From NCBI GenBank assembly GCA_964007475.1, contig OZ023273.1:20385557-20449556 (forward strand): a stretch of DNA of 64,000 bases. Direction: 5' to 3'. The notes below the pieces were generated by a model that had not been told where the DNA came from, made no database searches, and worked only from the letters and a program-made list of their open reading frames with translations. Shown one piece after another: positions 1 through 13,699 of the stretch (the stretch's first letter is position 1; each line of letters begins with the position of its first letter). The translations under genes and the position numbers were made by a program. The stretch is from Hybos culiciformis. Taxonomy: Eukaryota > Arthropoda > Insecta > Diptera > Hybotidae.

Positions 1-3000
1 TTCAAAAAATCCAATACGTAACTTAGCTTAGAACATCAATGAAATTATTATTGTTTATATGTTTTTCTTTCATGGCGGTGCGGTGAAATGGTTTAGTGAA
101 CATAAAAACACTAAATAAAGATACATTTTTTTAGATAAAACAAACAATTAAACTAAAATGGTACAAATTAAGATAAAAAAAAACTACGAAATAAAAAAAA
201 ATGTCATACAATTATAAAATTAGTTATAAATTATTACTATTAAGTATTTGCATTAAGATATGAAAAAAATTAAATATTAATTATATTTTATATATAATTT
301 ATTTTTTTTTTTTTCTTTTATATTTTTCTCCACTAAATCATTAATAATTATATTTATTTCATGTTTGATTTATACGTTTTACTTCTCTTCTTTTCTTTTT
401 TTTTTTTGGTTTATGCGCTTTATGTATTTTATAGTTCAATTAACAAAACATTAAGTTACATAATAAAGTAATTAATTGAGGCATTTATCATAATTTTTCA
501 GATTCCATCCCTCCTAAATGTCAAATGGGATATAATGTTCTAGTAATTCACACAATAATTTTGTGGCAAAGTTATTTCAGAATGACACGAAATTGACTTG
601 ATATATACTATAATTAAAACATTTTATATTCTGACCAAGTATGGTTCAGATATCCATTATTTTGTTCTAAAATATGAAGTTTTAGGAGTATTTCGAATTT
701 TGTAATGCGGAAAGCGCGCCATTCTGAACTAGAATTTAATGTTATTATCATAGTTACAGGTTCTAGTTTTAAGAATTCATTTTTATATGTTTTATTACCA
801 AATTTCGAACCAAACAGTATATGTCCACTTATAATATAAAGATCATCAAAAAAGTTTCCGCTTAGAAATAAGAATTTAATTAAATTTTAAGTACGTATTA
901 AAACAAAATTGAAAATGGTAATAAACAAATCTCTGATAATAAAGAAATTTTTTTTATAAACTAGGAATATTATGATTTCTTTATCAATAAAATTTGATGT
1001 GATATTATTGCTGAATTTGACATATCTTTTGTAAAATTATGAAACTACAAAATTTCGCTTATCTATACTATAGAAATTTGAAAATATTTTAATATGTTTT
1101 TAAAACAGCATGTCATAATTTTACTTTTATTGTGGCTATCACGTAATAAACATTTTTCTGGTCGTAATATTATGTCCTTACATTTTGCTTTAATGTTCCT
1201 CTCTTTCATTGTCGAAATAATAAAATCACCGCTAATTTTATGTTGAAAATTTTTTGTTCAAGGGCGTTCATTATGTTGCGATTTATGATGTCATTTACGG
1301 TAATCATACTAATTTAAGGTAAACACTTAGATAATTTTTGTTTTTATTTTATTTTTTCATAGAATCATAAGAGCATTTTAAAATATATTTTAATGTTTCT
1401 TTTTAAAAAAAATTATATACTTTTTAACAAGTTATTTTAATTTCATGTTTTCATGTCATTTGAACAACAATTTCTATCAATGACAGAGAAAAATTCTATT
1501 TCTTTATTGCGAAAACGGAGCAATTGAAGATATTTATTAAGGATCTTTTATTGGTATTTGATAATAAATGAACTGAAATCGATTCGTTTCTTCGATTGAT
1601 GATATATTGCACAAACTCAGCCAATTGTCACAGAAAACATCTTAATAATATTTTGCACTCAATTAATTGAAATTTTAGTTAGATGCGTCTATGATTCTAT
1701 GCGAATATTCAATGCTAAAACACAGACAATTTCACAAGAGTACGACTATTTTAAGAATCAAGGTTTCGTAATGACTGACTGAATAAATACTATTTTTAAT
1801 TTACAGATATCAATTTGGAATACTAAAAAAAAATAAGAATAAATCAAATTTTAATTTTTTTTAAGAAAATGCTAAAAATTTAATGTTTCTTGTCTCATGA
1901 GTCATTTTCAGGTTCATGTCACTTGCATAGTCAAAAGGTTTTTCTTCTTTTTTTTTAGTCGTTGTCAGTGTCAGATCACATTACACTGTGCGTAATTCAT
2001 CATCAACAGATATTACAACAGATAGTGGAATTTTATGTATATGTATAAGTATAATATAAAAAATAAAATATGTAAAAAATCAAGTTATATTCATTACACA
2101 TCTGCATCAAAATAATCAGCAAGTAGATTTTTTTTTTTAATTTTATTAAATGCTTGTAAAATTGTGGGTTTTATGCAAATGCAACCGTAACTTACTTGTG
2201 ATATGGACAAAATAGAATAGAAACAAGTTTTGAATACTTAAGCTGATTACGAAAATTAATCAAGCGATATGATAAAATGGATAAGTACAAATATTGGTTT
2301 TTTAGTTTTGTACATGAACGGAGAAAAATTAAAAGTTTGAGTTGAAAAATTTATAACCATTATACTATTTTGGTTTTAGCGATATTTTATTTAATTTATA
2401 ATAATCTACAAGATTTTAAGTTTCTAAATGTAATTAATTTTAGTTATTTATCATAGTCATCATAATACGGAGTAAAATTATTGGACATTGCGTCGGCAAT
2501 AATTTTTAACAAATTGTCTTCTTTTAGGACGGTCCCGTTGAATTTAATGTGAATTTAATATTTCACTTTATTTTTATTAAAAGACAAAATAAATATTTCG
2601 AGTTATTTTTAAATATACTTGAATATTATATTATATAGACCTATATGTACATACATATTCAAATAATATTTTTTTAATTTTAATTTTATTAAAAATGATC
2701 TTTGGCATTGTGAATGTTTTTCATTTATTCAGAAATTAAATTTATAAAGGTAATTTAATTGTTGCAATAATTATTTTATTTAAATATATACATATAAATG
2801 TTATAAAATTTTATTTATCACTAATTATCGTTACCTATATAAATGAAAATTTAACGATATAAGTATACATCGTACTTGCGTTAACTAGTTTTTTCTAGTT
2901 GACTGTGACTCGTTGACTGTCTCCGAGTGTCATAAAGTTGATAGACCTCATGTGGTAACAAAATTCGTTCGATTTAGAAAAGAATTGAAAAGGATGAAAA

Positions 3001-6000
3001 TATATTTAAAATATTCTTCGTTTTTATTATATAATGGATAAAATTGTTTGAAGAACAGAAACATTAACATTTTACATGGTACAATTTTGTGAAAGAATAC
3101 CAATATTTTTAATAATTTGACTTAGGTAGCAGGTATGTCTCTATAAGGAAAAATACGTTAAGTCAATTTACTTTATTCCGATTGCGAAGCAATTATATGG
3201 CGATCGAAATTTAATTGATCTTAAATCATGTGGTCTTAAAACATCTACCCATTTTCAACATAAAACAATATTCAAAACCAACATTACTGAAACGATCAAA
3301 TATTCTCAAGTCTAAAATTATTATAATCTTCTTCCCCTCTTTAACATTCTTTCTCTTTATTAAATAGAATTAAGATTAAAAATTTTATTAGGATTACATA
3401 TATAAAATAAAACCAAAGAAAACATTTTTTATTCTCTCAAGATCATTGCGAATATAATCATAACTAAAACATATTTTAGTTTTAACTTTGTTTAATGTGC
3501 AACATTCTTTTTTTTTTTTAATTTTTTATTTAATAAAAAAAAATATATTCATTCTTCTTTGCTAAATTATTCAAATTCAATTAGCCGGTGGCAATTAAAA
3601 AGCAGTTGCTTAAAAATACAATCACGTTGCATTTAAATGAAAGTGATTACTTTTAAAATATATAGCTTCTGTTTTACTCATCATAACAATGAGTAGATTT
3701 TTCAATTAACTTCACAATAATTAAATTTTTATTTTCCCTCTGTGAATTATATTACATAAATGTATTTGGATATATTTTTTGGTATAAACATTATATAATA
3801 ATACGTAATTGAAAAATTACTGCCACATAACTAGCAATATCTAGTGATAAAATTAAGAAACAAACTTCTTTCTTCTTTTTTTTACATCTTTAAGTTTTTT
3901 TTTATACCATTTTCCTATTCTTATACCTGAAGATTATGTTAAATTATGTTATTTTGCTTTCAATTATTTTTGATTTTATAAAAATTTATCCTTAAAATCA
4001 TTCACCAGGTGATAAAAGTGTGGTGAAACTTTGATTCTTGTTAGATTTTAATATTGTATTCGTAAAGGAATCTATACTATTGTTGTGAGATTTTTTAAGG
4101 ATTATTTTTAAACGATAGTAAAGCAAAGTAGTTTACCAAATTGAGTTTATGTTCATGCGATCAGACTGTCCGCAAATACATGTTCCATCAAAATCTGTTT
4201 TTTTCCTTTTGGACAGTCACAAGCTTTTTACATTTAATAGTACAACGACAGAAAATGAAAATATCAATTATATTATGTCCGACTTTTCGTTTTTGATGTA
4301 TCTAAAACGGTCTAAAGATTAGTAGAAATAAACTTGTCATATACTATTATATACATATCAATAACACCGCAGACAAAGGTCATACTTTTTTTTAAATAAA
4401 AATACTAAAACTTCCTTAATTTTAGCAAATACAGTACAAAAATACAAAAGTATTCATTATGAGGTAAAAATAAAAAGTAATATTTTCTTCATATTCTCTT
4501 TCTATAAATAATTCCATAATCAGTATTATGTATATTACTAAAAAAAAAAATGTTTATGAAATTATCAAATGACAAAATAATGGGGAATAATTTTGTTTTT
4601 TTTCTTTACAAAAAAGTGTTTGCGAAATATTAAAATTAAATTGTCATCAAAGGAAAGGTTGAAAATTAGGTCATTCTAGAAATTGTTATCATATTAATGA
4701 CTGAATTTTTTCATTGATAAGAAAATACATTTTTTGATTTATTTTCCACATTTTGTTGCTTAATTACTTTTTAAAGTAATTGGTTTTAACATTTAACATT
4801 CAGTAATATAAATAAATATAATATTATTATAATAATATCGATAATTTAATATAATTTATTTTTCTAATATAGATACTACTGAAACAAAATAATGAAAACG
4901 GAAATGTCTCAAAAAATAAGTCAAATTTTTAGAATTAAATTTTGTTTCGATTTAGCTTATCAATTCGCAAAAAATTCAAAATAATATATCCTATCAAATA
5001 AAGAGAAATATTTTTTGCAAAGTTTTCAATTATTATATAAGTTTTCTTCATTTTCATCAAACACATAAAACATCGTTGGAGAGTAAAACAAAAAACTAAC
5101 ATATAAATCAAACCCAAAATAAATGACATCTTACCAGAACATAAATAAAAGGGAAAAGCAAAATATTTAGTTTACCTTTGAAAACCATAACCAATGATGT
5201 TATTTTGAATTTTATTCAAATTTTTTTTTTTTTTGTTTTTTTTTTTTTAAGATAAAAAGTTATGTTTGGGAAACAGTTTTCAGGAACGTGTCAAGGATGA
5301 AATTTTAATAAGTAGAAATTATTAATAAGAATGAAAATATTAACATATGAATCAAAATGTTTGCAATATACTTAGCTGTATTGTTACGCAAGTCATAGCA
5401 TGATAACTTTTGAATCTATAATATTTAACGTATCTTTATTCTTTATTCTAATTATTCTGGCTAGTTTAGCTCGTAAGCTGCCAGTATTTTTAGTTGGAAG
5501 TTTGGAAAATGCTTAAAATTATATGAGTGGCCTAAGTTTTTTTATTAACTATATATTTTGAATGACAGAATCTAGTTTTTAATTGTTTTTATAACATCAG
5601 AAAGAATATTATTACTTTATGAAAACTCATTTTATCAAGAAAAGTTTTTATTATATTATATCGAAATTATACCTAACCCTGAGTGTAAACAAAGCACATG
5701 CTAAAAAAAATATTGAATATAAAAATTTTCGTATACAATACGTATTATATTTTTTTTTATTAATTTTAACTTTTTAAAGAAGAAATAAATCAAATTGCAC
5801 GATAGAATTCAATTAATTTCTTCTTTTCGCTGTTTTTTGCAAACAGAAAAAAAAATTTCGTCAAGTTCACTTTTATGGTAATAATTTAACACGAAATTAA
5901 GTAATTGATTTAGACCACCTACTCAAATAAAAATTTGTTTGGAATAAAAAAAATAAAATTAAAAAACTATTTCAGAAGATCACTGATTTGTAAAAAAAAA

Positions 6001-9000
6001 AATGTATTTCTTTTATTTGAGTTGTGTTTTTCATACCACCAAAAACCATAATATGTACCAGTTGGAAGCAGTCACTGTTTCTAGATCTTTCTTCCAAAAA
6101 TAAGTTATAGTGTGATCTTGATCTTAACTAGAACTGTCTTATATTGAATTGTATCTGTAGATCGCATAGCAATAGAATGTATAAATATAGTGTTGTTCTC
6201 ATGAGATCGTAAATGTACTTTTCAATTTAATTATGATAATGCAAGGCAATAAAATAACGCGAGTCTTCTACAAATTTCAAGTTTCTTCTATTTTTATATG
6301 TTTTCATTGGAAACATTTGAGTGAAATATTGTTTTCAAACTGTATATACCCTGTGTGGTAAAACCAAATTTTCAAATATCTCATGCAAAATATATTTTTA
6401 AATGTATATTAAGTGAAGAAAAATTCAAGTTCAAGTTGTCAATTTTAATTAAATGTATTCTTAAGGTTGCTAGCAATTATTTCTTCAATTTATAAAATAC
6501 TATTTATTGTCTCATTATATTATTTGTGACCGATTTAATAATTGGTAATAATTACATGATGTATAAAAAATAGAATTAAATCAAAATTGCTATAAAAACT
6601 ATTTTTTTTAATTAAATAACATTTATGCTATATTTAAACGTTTTGTATTTTAGATTATCGTTATCTCTATTATCTTATATGATTATTAAAAATATTTGTT
6701 TTCTGCAAAAAAAAAACAAGTTATTAAAATCATAAAAGCAAAAATATTAAAAACTATAGCTATGATAAAAATTATAATTTTATATATATATATATAGTTA
6801 TATGTATTTTTTTTTTCTTTTTTTAAATTTTCAAATAGTTTTTAGACATGCGAACCGAAACAACTGGTAGAATTAAATGAAATAATAATAAAAAGCTTTA
6901 CTTTGTGTATTTTATTTTTATTTATTTATATTTTTATTTATTTTTTCATCTTTTATACAAAACTGTTAAGGCGTTTAAATTGTACAATTTAATTTCAAAT
7001 TTATACTACTGGTGGTATATATTTTGAGGAAAACTCCTGTGAATAATAAGCCAAAGTGTTTGATTACTATTTAGTATAAAAATATTGTAAACAAATAATA
7101 AATAAAAATTATTGCCTTATTTCTATTATATACCTATATTCATAATATATTAAAATAAAAAATTTTAAATAAAAAATTATAAGGAAAAAAAATATTCTTT
7201 AAAAATTAAATTAAATATTAAATTATTGGGTGTTCATGTTTACAATGTAATTTAATATGAAAAATTGAAATAATAACTTCATTAAGTATGAACTCTAACA
7301 TTATGCATTACCGACGGGTTTATTTATTTATTTTACTATGCATGTTATTTATAACTATTTTATTACCATGTTCTGTCTATGTTATACTTTGTTAAAGCAA
7401 GTGTAATAAAGCTTATATTTTTAGATAAAATTTATAAGTTAAAAAGTTTTTTTTTTTATAAATAGAATTGGTTAAAAATATAAGAAATTATTGAAAAAAA
7501 ATCAAAAAAAAAAACAAACTAAAGGTATATTATTCTACTTTGCTATAGATATTTTATCATTTTTCTTTCATCAAATTTAAATTTCATTTTCATGAGCTTA
7601 TACGCGTAAATTTAATAACATTTAACAATTAATTGGGCACAACCTTTGTTCCATTATCATATATTCTAGAAAATTGCGTTTGTGGTTTTTATTTTCGTTT
7701 ATGAATTTTTTTTTATATTATATTCAAATTTAGCTTATTTGTAAACTATTATGAGAATGTACAAATTATTAAAAGCTTTAAAATATTATTAATCATTGAA
7801 GAGAGCGGAATAAGAAGAGATGTTTCAATCAAAGATTAAATTAATACCCAGTATACATTTAATCATTAAAGTTTATTATATATTTTATAATATATAAAAA
7901 TTAGTAAGTTGTAGAATTGAGACATAGCTGATGTAATAAAATCTATAATAGTATAACTATAGTATTATATTCCAATTATTAAACTAACAATTATTTATTT
8001 TAAATGTAGCATCACATGTCTGCAAATGAATTTAATGATTTTATTTAATTAAAAGTTTTATTTTTTCTTAACAATTTTTAAATCCAATTTTTCTTATAAA
8101 TGATAACGAAAAAGAAAAATGAAAAAGTAATTTTTTTTCTTCTTGTTTTGTTTTTATAAAAATTTATAGTTTGCATGAGTATCATTAAGGTTTTAAAATT
8201 TTAATTGATATGTTGATTTTAAGCAATTAATGTTAAATAAAAATATTGCTATATATATATGTACTTATACATAATATAATAAAGTGGAAAAGAGAATTCC
8301 CTCAATTACAGTAATAATTCATTTTATTCTATGATTTGTAAATTACCATTATAAAAGCATTAACACTTTTATTTTATATTTGTTATTATTTATTATTACA
8401 TTCAAGTTATGTGTATAAATATCTACATAAAATTATTGTTATTTAAAATAAAACCACAAAACTATATATATAATATATGTGTTTATAGATGTAAAATTAC
8501 ACAGTCAGAATAAAAGGTGCACAAATTCATAAGTAATAAAAAAAAAATGTACATATAATATGTAATATATATGTATATATAGAAAAAAAAACAAACAAAC
8601 AAAAAAAAAACCATTTTTTTTATAACATCTTTGTACCTAAAAATCCAACAACCAATATCAAAAGGAGAGAGCACTTGAAAAGTATAATAAAATTAAAACC
8701 CTTCAAATGATCATAATATACACAGAATTTTATACCTTTTTTATTGTTTTCTATAGAGAGTGTGTATTCCATACTAATTGACTTTGTAAATTGGTTGAAT
8801 AATAATAAAAAAAAAAGAAAAACAGTACAAAATATCTAAAGTGAAATTCACTGAAAGTATTCTTTTATGCGATATTAAATTCGGGATAGAAATTATTATT
8901 TTTGGCAATAGGGTTTTAAGGATATAGATTTATAGAACAAGATATTATTTAATTGTCAAAGTTAGAACTAACTATTATATACGAGGCTTTATTATTTTCA

Positions 9001-10054
9001 AGCAATTTATTAATCGATTATATTTTTTTTATTTTTATATATGCCATTAAAGATAGTTAAGTGTTAAATTTAAGTGCAGAAAGCTTATAAATTTCATTTA
9101 TAGAATTGAATATTAATTGCCGTCGCCTTCATTCAAAGTTAAACAATTTTGAGTAAATAAAATATTTTTTTTTAGAAATATACTTTTTTAAGTCATATTT
9201 TCTATATGAATTCATTGTTTAAGTTCGAATCGAAGTTTTATGTCCCTGATTCCCAAGTATCGTTTAATCAGATTTCCAATGAAAAATTAAATGACTAAAA
9301 TAAAAATAAAAGTCAATAGATTTTAGATCCTTAATAAAATTCAATTCATAAAATTTTAAATTAACTTATAACTTTTATTACTTATTATTATTATTATATC
9401 TTTTATTTTTTTGCAAAAAAAAAAAAATAAACAAAAAAATCAGGAATTTTTCTAGTAATCAAAAGGATTCGCAATGAAGACATCATCATTATTATTTTTG
9501 TTTTCAGTATTTATTTAGTGTTATTTTTTTTTAATAAATATTTTATTGCAATGTAATTATTTGTATAATAATTTTATACAAAGAATATATAAAATAATAA
9601 ATAAACAAAACAATATAATAAAGTTAGCGTAAAATTAGCAGTAAAATGTCACCCTGTGTGTTATATGCAAATATTTTATTTTTTATTTTTATTTTATTTT
9701 TTCTCATTCATGTAAATCTTTATTATTCTCTACATGGCATTATGTGTCAAACAATATTTAAGGAGTCAATTTAAGGACAACATTTTTAATTTACTATAAA
9801 GATTACTTAGAAAAAGAAAAAAATATTGAATTTGTGCACAGAATATAATAAAGTTTATGCACATGTATATTTATAATACTTTTAAACCAGGGGTCTAAAG
9901 AATACTTGCTGAAAATATGATACATATCGCAATTGTCATATTTTAAACTGCATTTACAGAAGTTTTTGCTAATATGAAAAAGTTTGACTAAAATCTTGTT
10001 AAAATTAATATGGTTGGGATTATAAAGAACATATTGGGGCTATAGAAGCTAAAG
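1..10054 (-). other. Ubx intron 1, distal part (no gene seen)
   Basis: This sequence lies downstream of the Ubx exon 1 donor on the minus strand and contains no acceptor-plus-homeodomain exon, so it is read as intron continuing past the window edge. It is A+T-rich with many poly-A/T runs and short TA tracts (for example about 6780-6797). Open frames such as 4935-5129 and 8483-8674 (both minus) are low-complexity, resemble no protein I know, and are judged chance frames. Slightly more complex patches at 2875-2960 and 6030-6220 could be regulatory, but nothing specific is recognised. Confidence 0.6.
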
Positions 10055-10817
10055 CAGTGGTTGCAATTACGTGGCACGCGTGCCAAGATTGGCACGCTTC
10101 GAAATTTTGCTGGCACACGTCGATTTGAGAATAATGGTCGCAAATCAATTAAGAGAAAATGATATAACATTTAACATGGACGATGAAGTTCGAAATTTGT
10201 GGCAAAGTCTTCCAAATCAGTTTTCATCATTAAAAAAGCTAGCAATAGCTGTATTAACAGTATTTCCTTCCTTACTTTTGCGAATTCGTATTTTCTCAAA
10301 TGAATGTAATTTTAACCAAAACCGGAAACAGAATGGCTAGTGATAATTCCGAGACTTGTGTTGCTTTAAAAGTAACCAATTACATACCAAATATAGACCA
10401 CTTAGCGTCGCAATTTATACAGAAAAGATCCATACTGGACAACAGTAGAAAAAATATTGTGTTCCTTACTAATTTAAGTAAATTTTTATTTATTGTTTAA
10501 TTTTTAATTTTCGTTGTTTAATTCTAATTATGTTTTCTTTAATTTAATTTTTGATATTCAAGAATATATCTGACATTTTTGTTTTCTTTTGATTAAATAT
10601 ATTTAAGTTTTTTTAATATAAATTTATATTTAAATATAGATAAATACAAAGTATAAATGACATAAATAAAAATTAATATAAAAACGAATAAGTAGATATT
10701 AATTTCTTACATTTCAATATTATTTTATTTTATGGAATAGATTCGACACGCCGAAATAATGGTTCGAGGAAAATCATGTTTTTTGGCACGTTACCTAAAA
10801 TCTAATTGCGACCACTG
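10055..10817 (+). mobile_element. Degenerate hAT-family DNA transposon inserted in Ubx intron 1
   Basis: The ends are CAGTGGTTGCAATTA (10055-10069) and the reverse complement of CAGTGGTCGCAATTA (10803-10817): a 15-bp terminal inverted repeat with one mismatch and the CAGTG start typical of hAT elements. It is flanked by 8-bp target duplications, AGCTAAAG (10047-10054) and AGCTATAG (10818-10825), matching at 7 of 8. Subterminal TGGCACG-type motifs occur near both ends (10072, 10090, 10111 and 10784), including the 12-bp palindrome GGCACGCGTGCC at 10073-10084. At 763 bp it has lost most of the transposase and keeps only a frameshifted C-terminal part, so it cannot be autonomous. The diverged duplication suggests an old insertion. 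Confidence 0.85.
10131..10500 (+). pseudogene. hAT transposase C-terminal dimerisation domain, frameshifted remnant
   Basis: Frame one (to 10340) contains LPNQFSSLKKLAIAVLTVFP, matching the start of the hATC dimerisation domain of hAT transposases and their domesticated relatives (ZBED/SCAND3/GTF2IRD2-like). Similarity then continues in the next frame, offset by one base, with MNVILTKTGNRMASDNSETC followed by a segment including KVTNYIPNID, and a stop at 10500. The break lies around 10296-10303 and corresponds to one inserted or two lost bases. The usual Y-x-C-E residues before FS are replaced (LLLRIRIFS), a further sign of decay. The N-terminal zinc finger and the first catalytic residues are absent because of an internal deletion. 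It is presumably inactive. Confidence 0.8.
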
Positions 10818-13693
10818 AGCTATAGTATAGTCAAGATGCCAGTTTTAAAATTAAATTATATTATTATTATTGAAATACTTATAATAATAATTTTTTTCTT
10901 TTTCCAATTTACTCAAATAAAATATTACATTCACATAGAGCCTTTTTCGAAGTAATATACATAAATATATTATATTACATGATAATTTTGATTTATAATT
11001 TTTATTAAATTTAAATTCGATAAAATCTAAATTTCTTTTCGACAATCTCTTCACAAATTACATAAAGATTCTATTGCTTCCTTTAGAAATGAGAAATAAG
11101 TAAGTGTTAATATAAGAATTGGTACGGCTTATACATTTTGACATAATTTTGAACATAATTTTTGAAAAATTTTAAAATCGTGCATTTAATTATTGTTTTT
11201 CATGTATAAATATTTTTTTTTTGTTTTTTTTTTTAATAAATAAAAAAATATAAGGTGCAAACATTTGTATTTAATAATAATCGACATTCCAAACAAAATC
11301 AAAGATTAATATCGCATAAATAAGAAATAAAAAAAAATATGTAAGTGAAATAAGGAAATATGAAAATGAAAAGATGAAATTTTTTTTTATAACATTAAAA
11401 CATCGTATTCCGTTTTCTTAATTTTACTTTTATTTTTTTTTTTTTTTGAATAAAAACTGCGAAAAATGTTCGTTATTTTTCAGAATCAAACTATATTATT
11501 ATTTTTTTAACTGTGCATCTGCACTACACATCAAAATAACACCAAACATTATTTATATGAACTTATAACAAAATTTATTAAAAAATACACTCAAAAAATT
11601 ACATGAGATTAATTTTTTATTTTCTGAAGATGACAGAATGAGAATGGACAATTTTGAAATTTATTAGATAATATCTGATCTAAAATAATAAACTTTATTT
11701 TGTTTTTGAATTTTAAATAGGAATAAGTAACATTATTCCTATTGCGGCTAGAATAATATAAAAAATGTTGGTTGGCGAAAGTTTTATCATCAATCCGACG
11801 GCATGGTTCAAATGTCGATTCACGATTTTGTAACTACAATAAAATATAAAATAGTTTAAGCTTCTTCGTACTTGCATTATTATGAAATTCGGACCAAATG
11901 TTTTGACAATAAGAAATAAAATATCATTTTTGATAGAAATTAAAACTAATCATCCCACGACATCAGCGGAGTTTAAAAAAAATTATTGTTATCCCGAAAA
12001 TATAAAAAAATTAAATTTGGAAGTTGCAGCTTTTATTTGTTTCAGCACATATAGGCATGTATAATTTTTAAAATAGAAAACTTAATTTGAATTAAGTTTT
12101 TCTGTTTAACCACAAAATGTTTGATCACAAATTTATAGACTAAATATAATGAGGCAATGAGTTAGTAAGTAGTAAGTTTTTTAAATAGTTGTTTTTTTTC
12201 TTTTGGTATATTCTAGAGTTTTAAACACAGGAAAGTATCTTAAATAGAAATGTTGAAACCTGGCTCCATATCAATAACAATAGGTATAAAATTGCTTAGA
12301 TTCTTCTTTCAATCTACCAAAACTAAATATTTTTTGAGTAAGTTAAAAAAAAATACCCAATTTAAACACAGTAAATTAATGCTTTAATTACAAGAACTGT
12401 TTACATCCTTTTCGAGCAATTCATAATTTATTTAGTTTAGAAATTAAATCGTTTTCTCAAATTAATAAGGATTAAATAATAAAGAGAGTATTAATTATTA
12501 TCACATTATTTTTTTTAGTGGACACAAAATTTGATTGAAAAGATTTCAATTTTCTCATGTAAAGTAATATTTAAGTTGCCAATTTATAAAGTTAAAAAAA
12601 AAAAGAATCGAAGAACAGGTTCATTGCTAACCTATCTTTTATTATTGGGCTGTACCAATTTGTTTATAAAATTCGTATGTAAACTGCTTTTTAAGAACAA
12701 TAATTTTATTTTTTGGTAAAAAAAACTTAACGCGCTTTTTTAAAGACAAATCTTATAAACTTTAACAGATTATATTTTTTTTATATTCGATTAATGCGGT
12801 TCTTCATACTTAGACTTAGGTTTTTTTACGCCGGCCGTCACACAAACAATATACATACAGATTATTCTCTAACTTTTTCCAAATATTTACCAAAGATTAG
12901 ATTAAAAAGCAAAAGGAGTTCAGTAGTATATCCCAAAACCTGAATGAACGATCATAATAATTTAAACGTATCCTTCAAATATTTTAGTTTCATTTGCGAC
13001 TCTAAGTTTCGTATTTATTAATTTTCAAAATTTTGGAACTAACTTCAACTGTTGGTACTTCAAACCTTTTTTTACATTTAAATCGAGAGTTTTTAGTTAT
13101 GTTGGAAAGATGGTATAAAAATATATGATTTTTCGCGCTTAGTTTAGCTTGAATCACAAATTTTATATATTGCTTGCTTAGATAATATAGATTTACATAT
13201 ACATTTTAAAAAATCTGAAAAATTCTAGATATTTTTTTTTTTAGTAAAACTTTAAGAACTCCATAATTTTCATCAACTCCAAAACTAGATTTACTCTGTG
13301 TTCTTACTATTTACTTCTGGTTTTCTTGAAAATGTTAAACTATTCACGGATCTTTGTATGATATAAAAAATTTTGGCTATAATTTAAAGGGATACCTACA
13401 TTGGAGTTCTGTTACGAAACCCTGAAGGTAAATTTTACAAAGAAAAAAATTATTTTTTGAACATTGATTTTTTTTTATTGCTTTTAACATATTTGAAAAG
13501 AAAATTGGTTTTTTTTTTCTTTATTTTTCACTTATGAAATCAAAGAAGAATCTTGTTAGCCTATCTTTTTTATTGTTTTTTTTTGTAATGTTGTACATAC
13601 TTTTATTTCATTGATTTAATAGAAAGTGTAAAAAAAAAAAAAATAATTAAAACAAGCGCGCAAATAAATAAATAATAAAACTGCTTAAAGCTT
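10818..13693 (-). other. Ubx intron 1, proximal part (no gene seen)
   Basis: This is the intron immediately downstream of the Ubx exon 1 donor. It is A+T-rich, with short chance frames at 10851-11054 (minus), 11882-12064 and 12531-12719, none with recognisable similarity. A small G+C-richer spot, ACGCCGGCCGTCACAC near 12829-12844, stands out from the background but is not assigned. In Drosophila the first Ubx intron holds the abx/bx enhancers, and equivalent elements could lie here, but none can be named from sequence alone. Confidence 0.6.
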
Positions 13694-13699
13694 CCTCAC
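13694..13699 (-). other. Ubx: Ubx exon 1 splice donor (single donor, no b element)
   Basis: On the minus strand the coding sequence reads ATCGCAG|GTGAGG, a strong 5' splice site that leaves a phase-1 G to complete the glycine codon of MAIAG. In Drosophila a second donor 27 bases further on adds the nine-residue b element. Here the following bases encode neither that peptide nor a GT at the right distance, and the frame runs into A+T-rich sequence and a stop. This appears to be the only donor. Confidence 0.85.

Noticed and set aside
4164..4220. Inverted pair GACTGTCC / GGACAGTC
   Set aside because: Only 8 bp of complementarity across a loop of about 40 bases; this is expected by chance at this scale.
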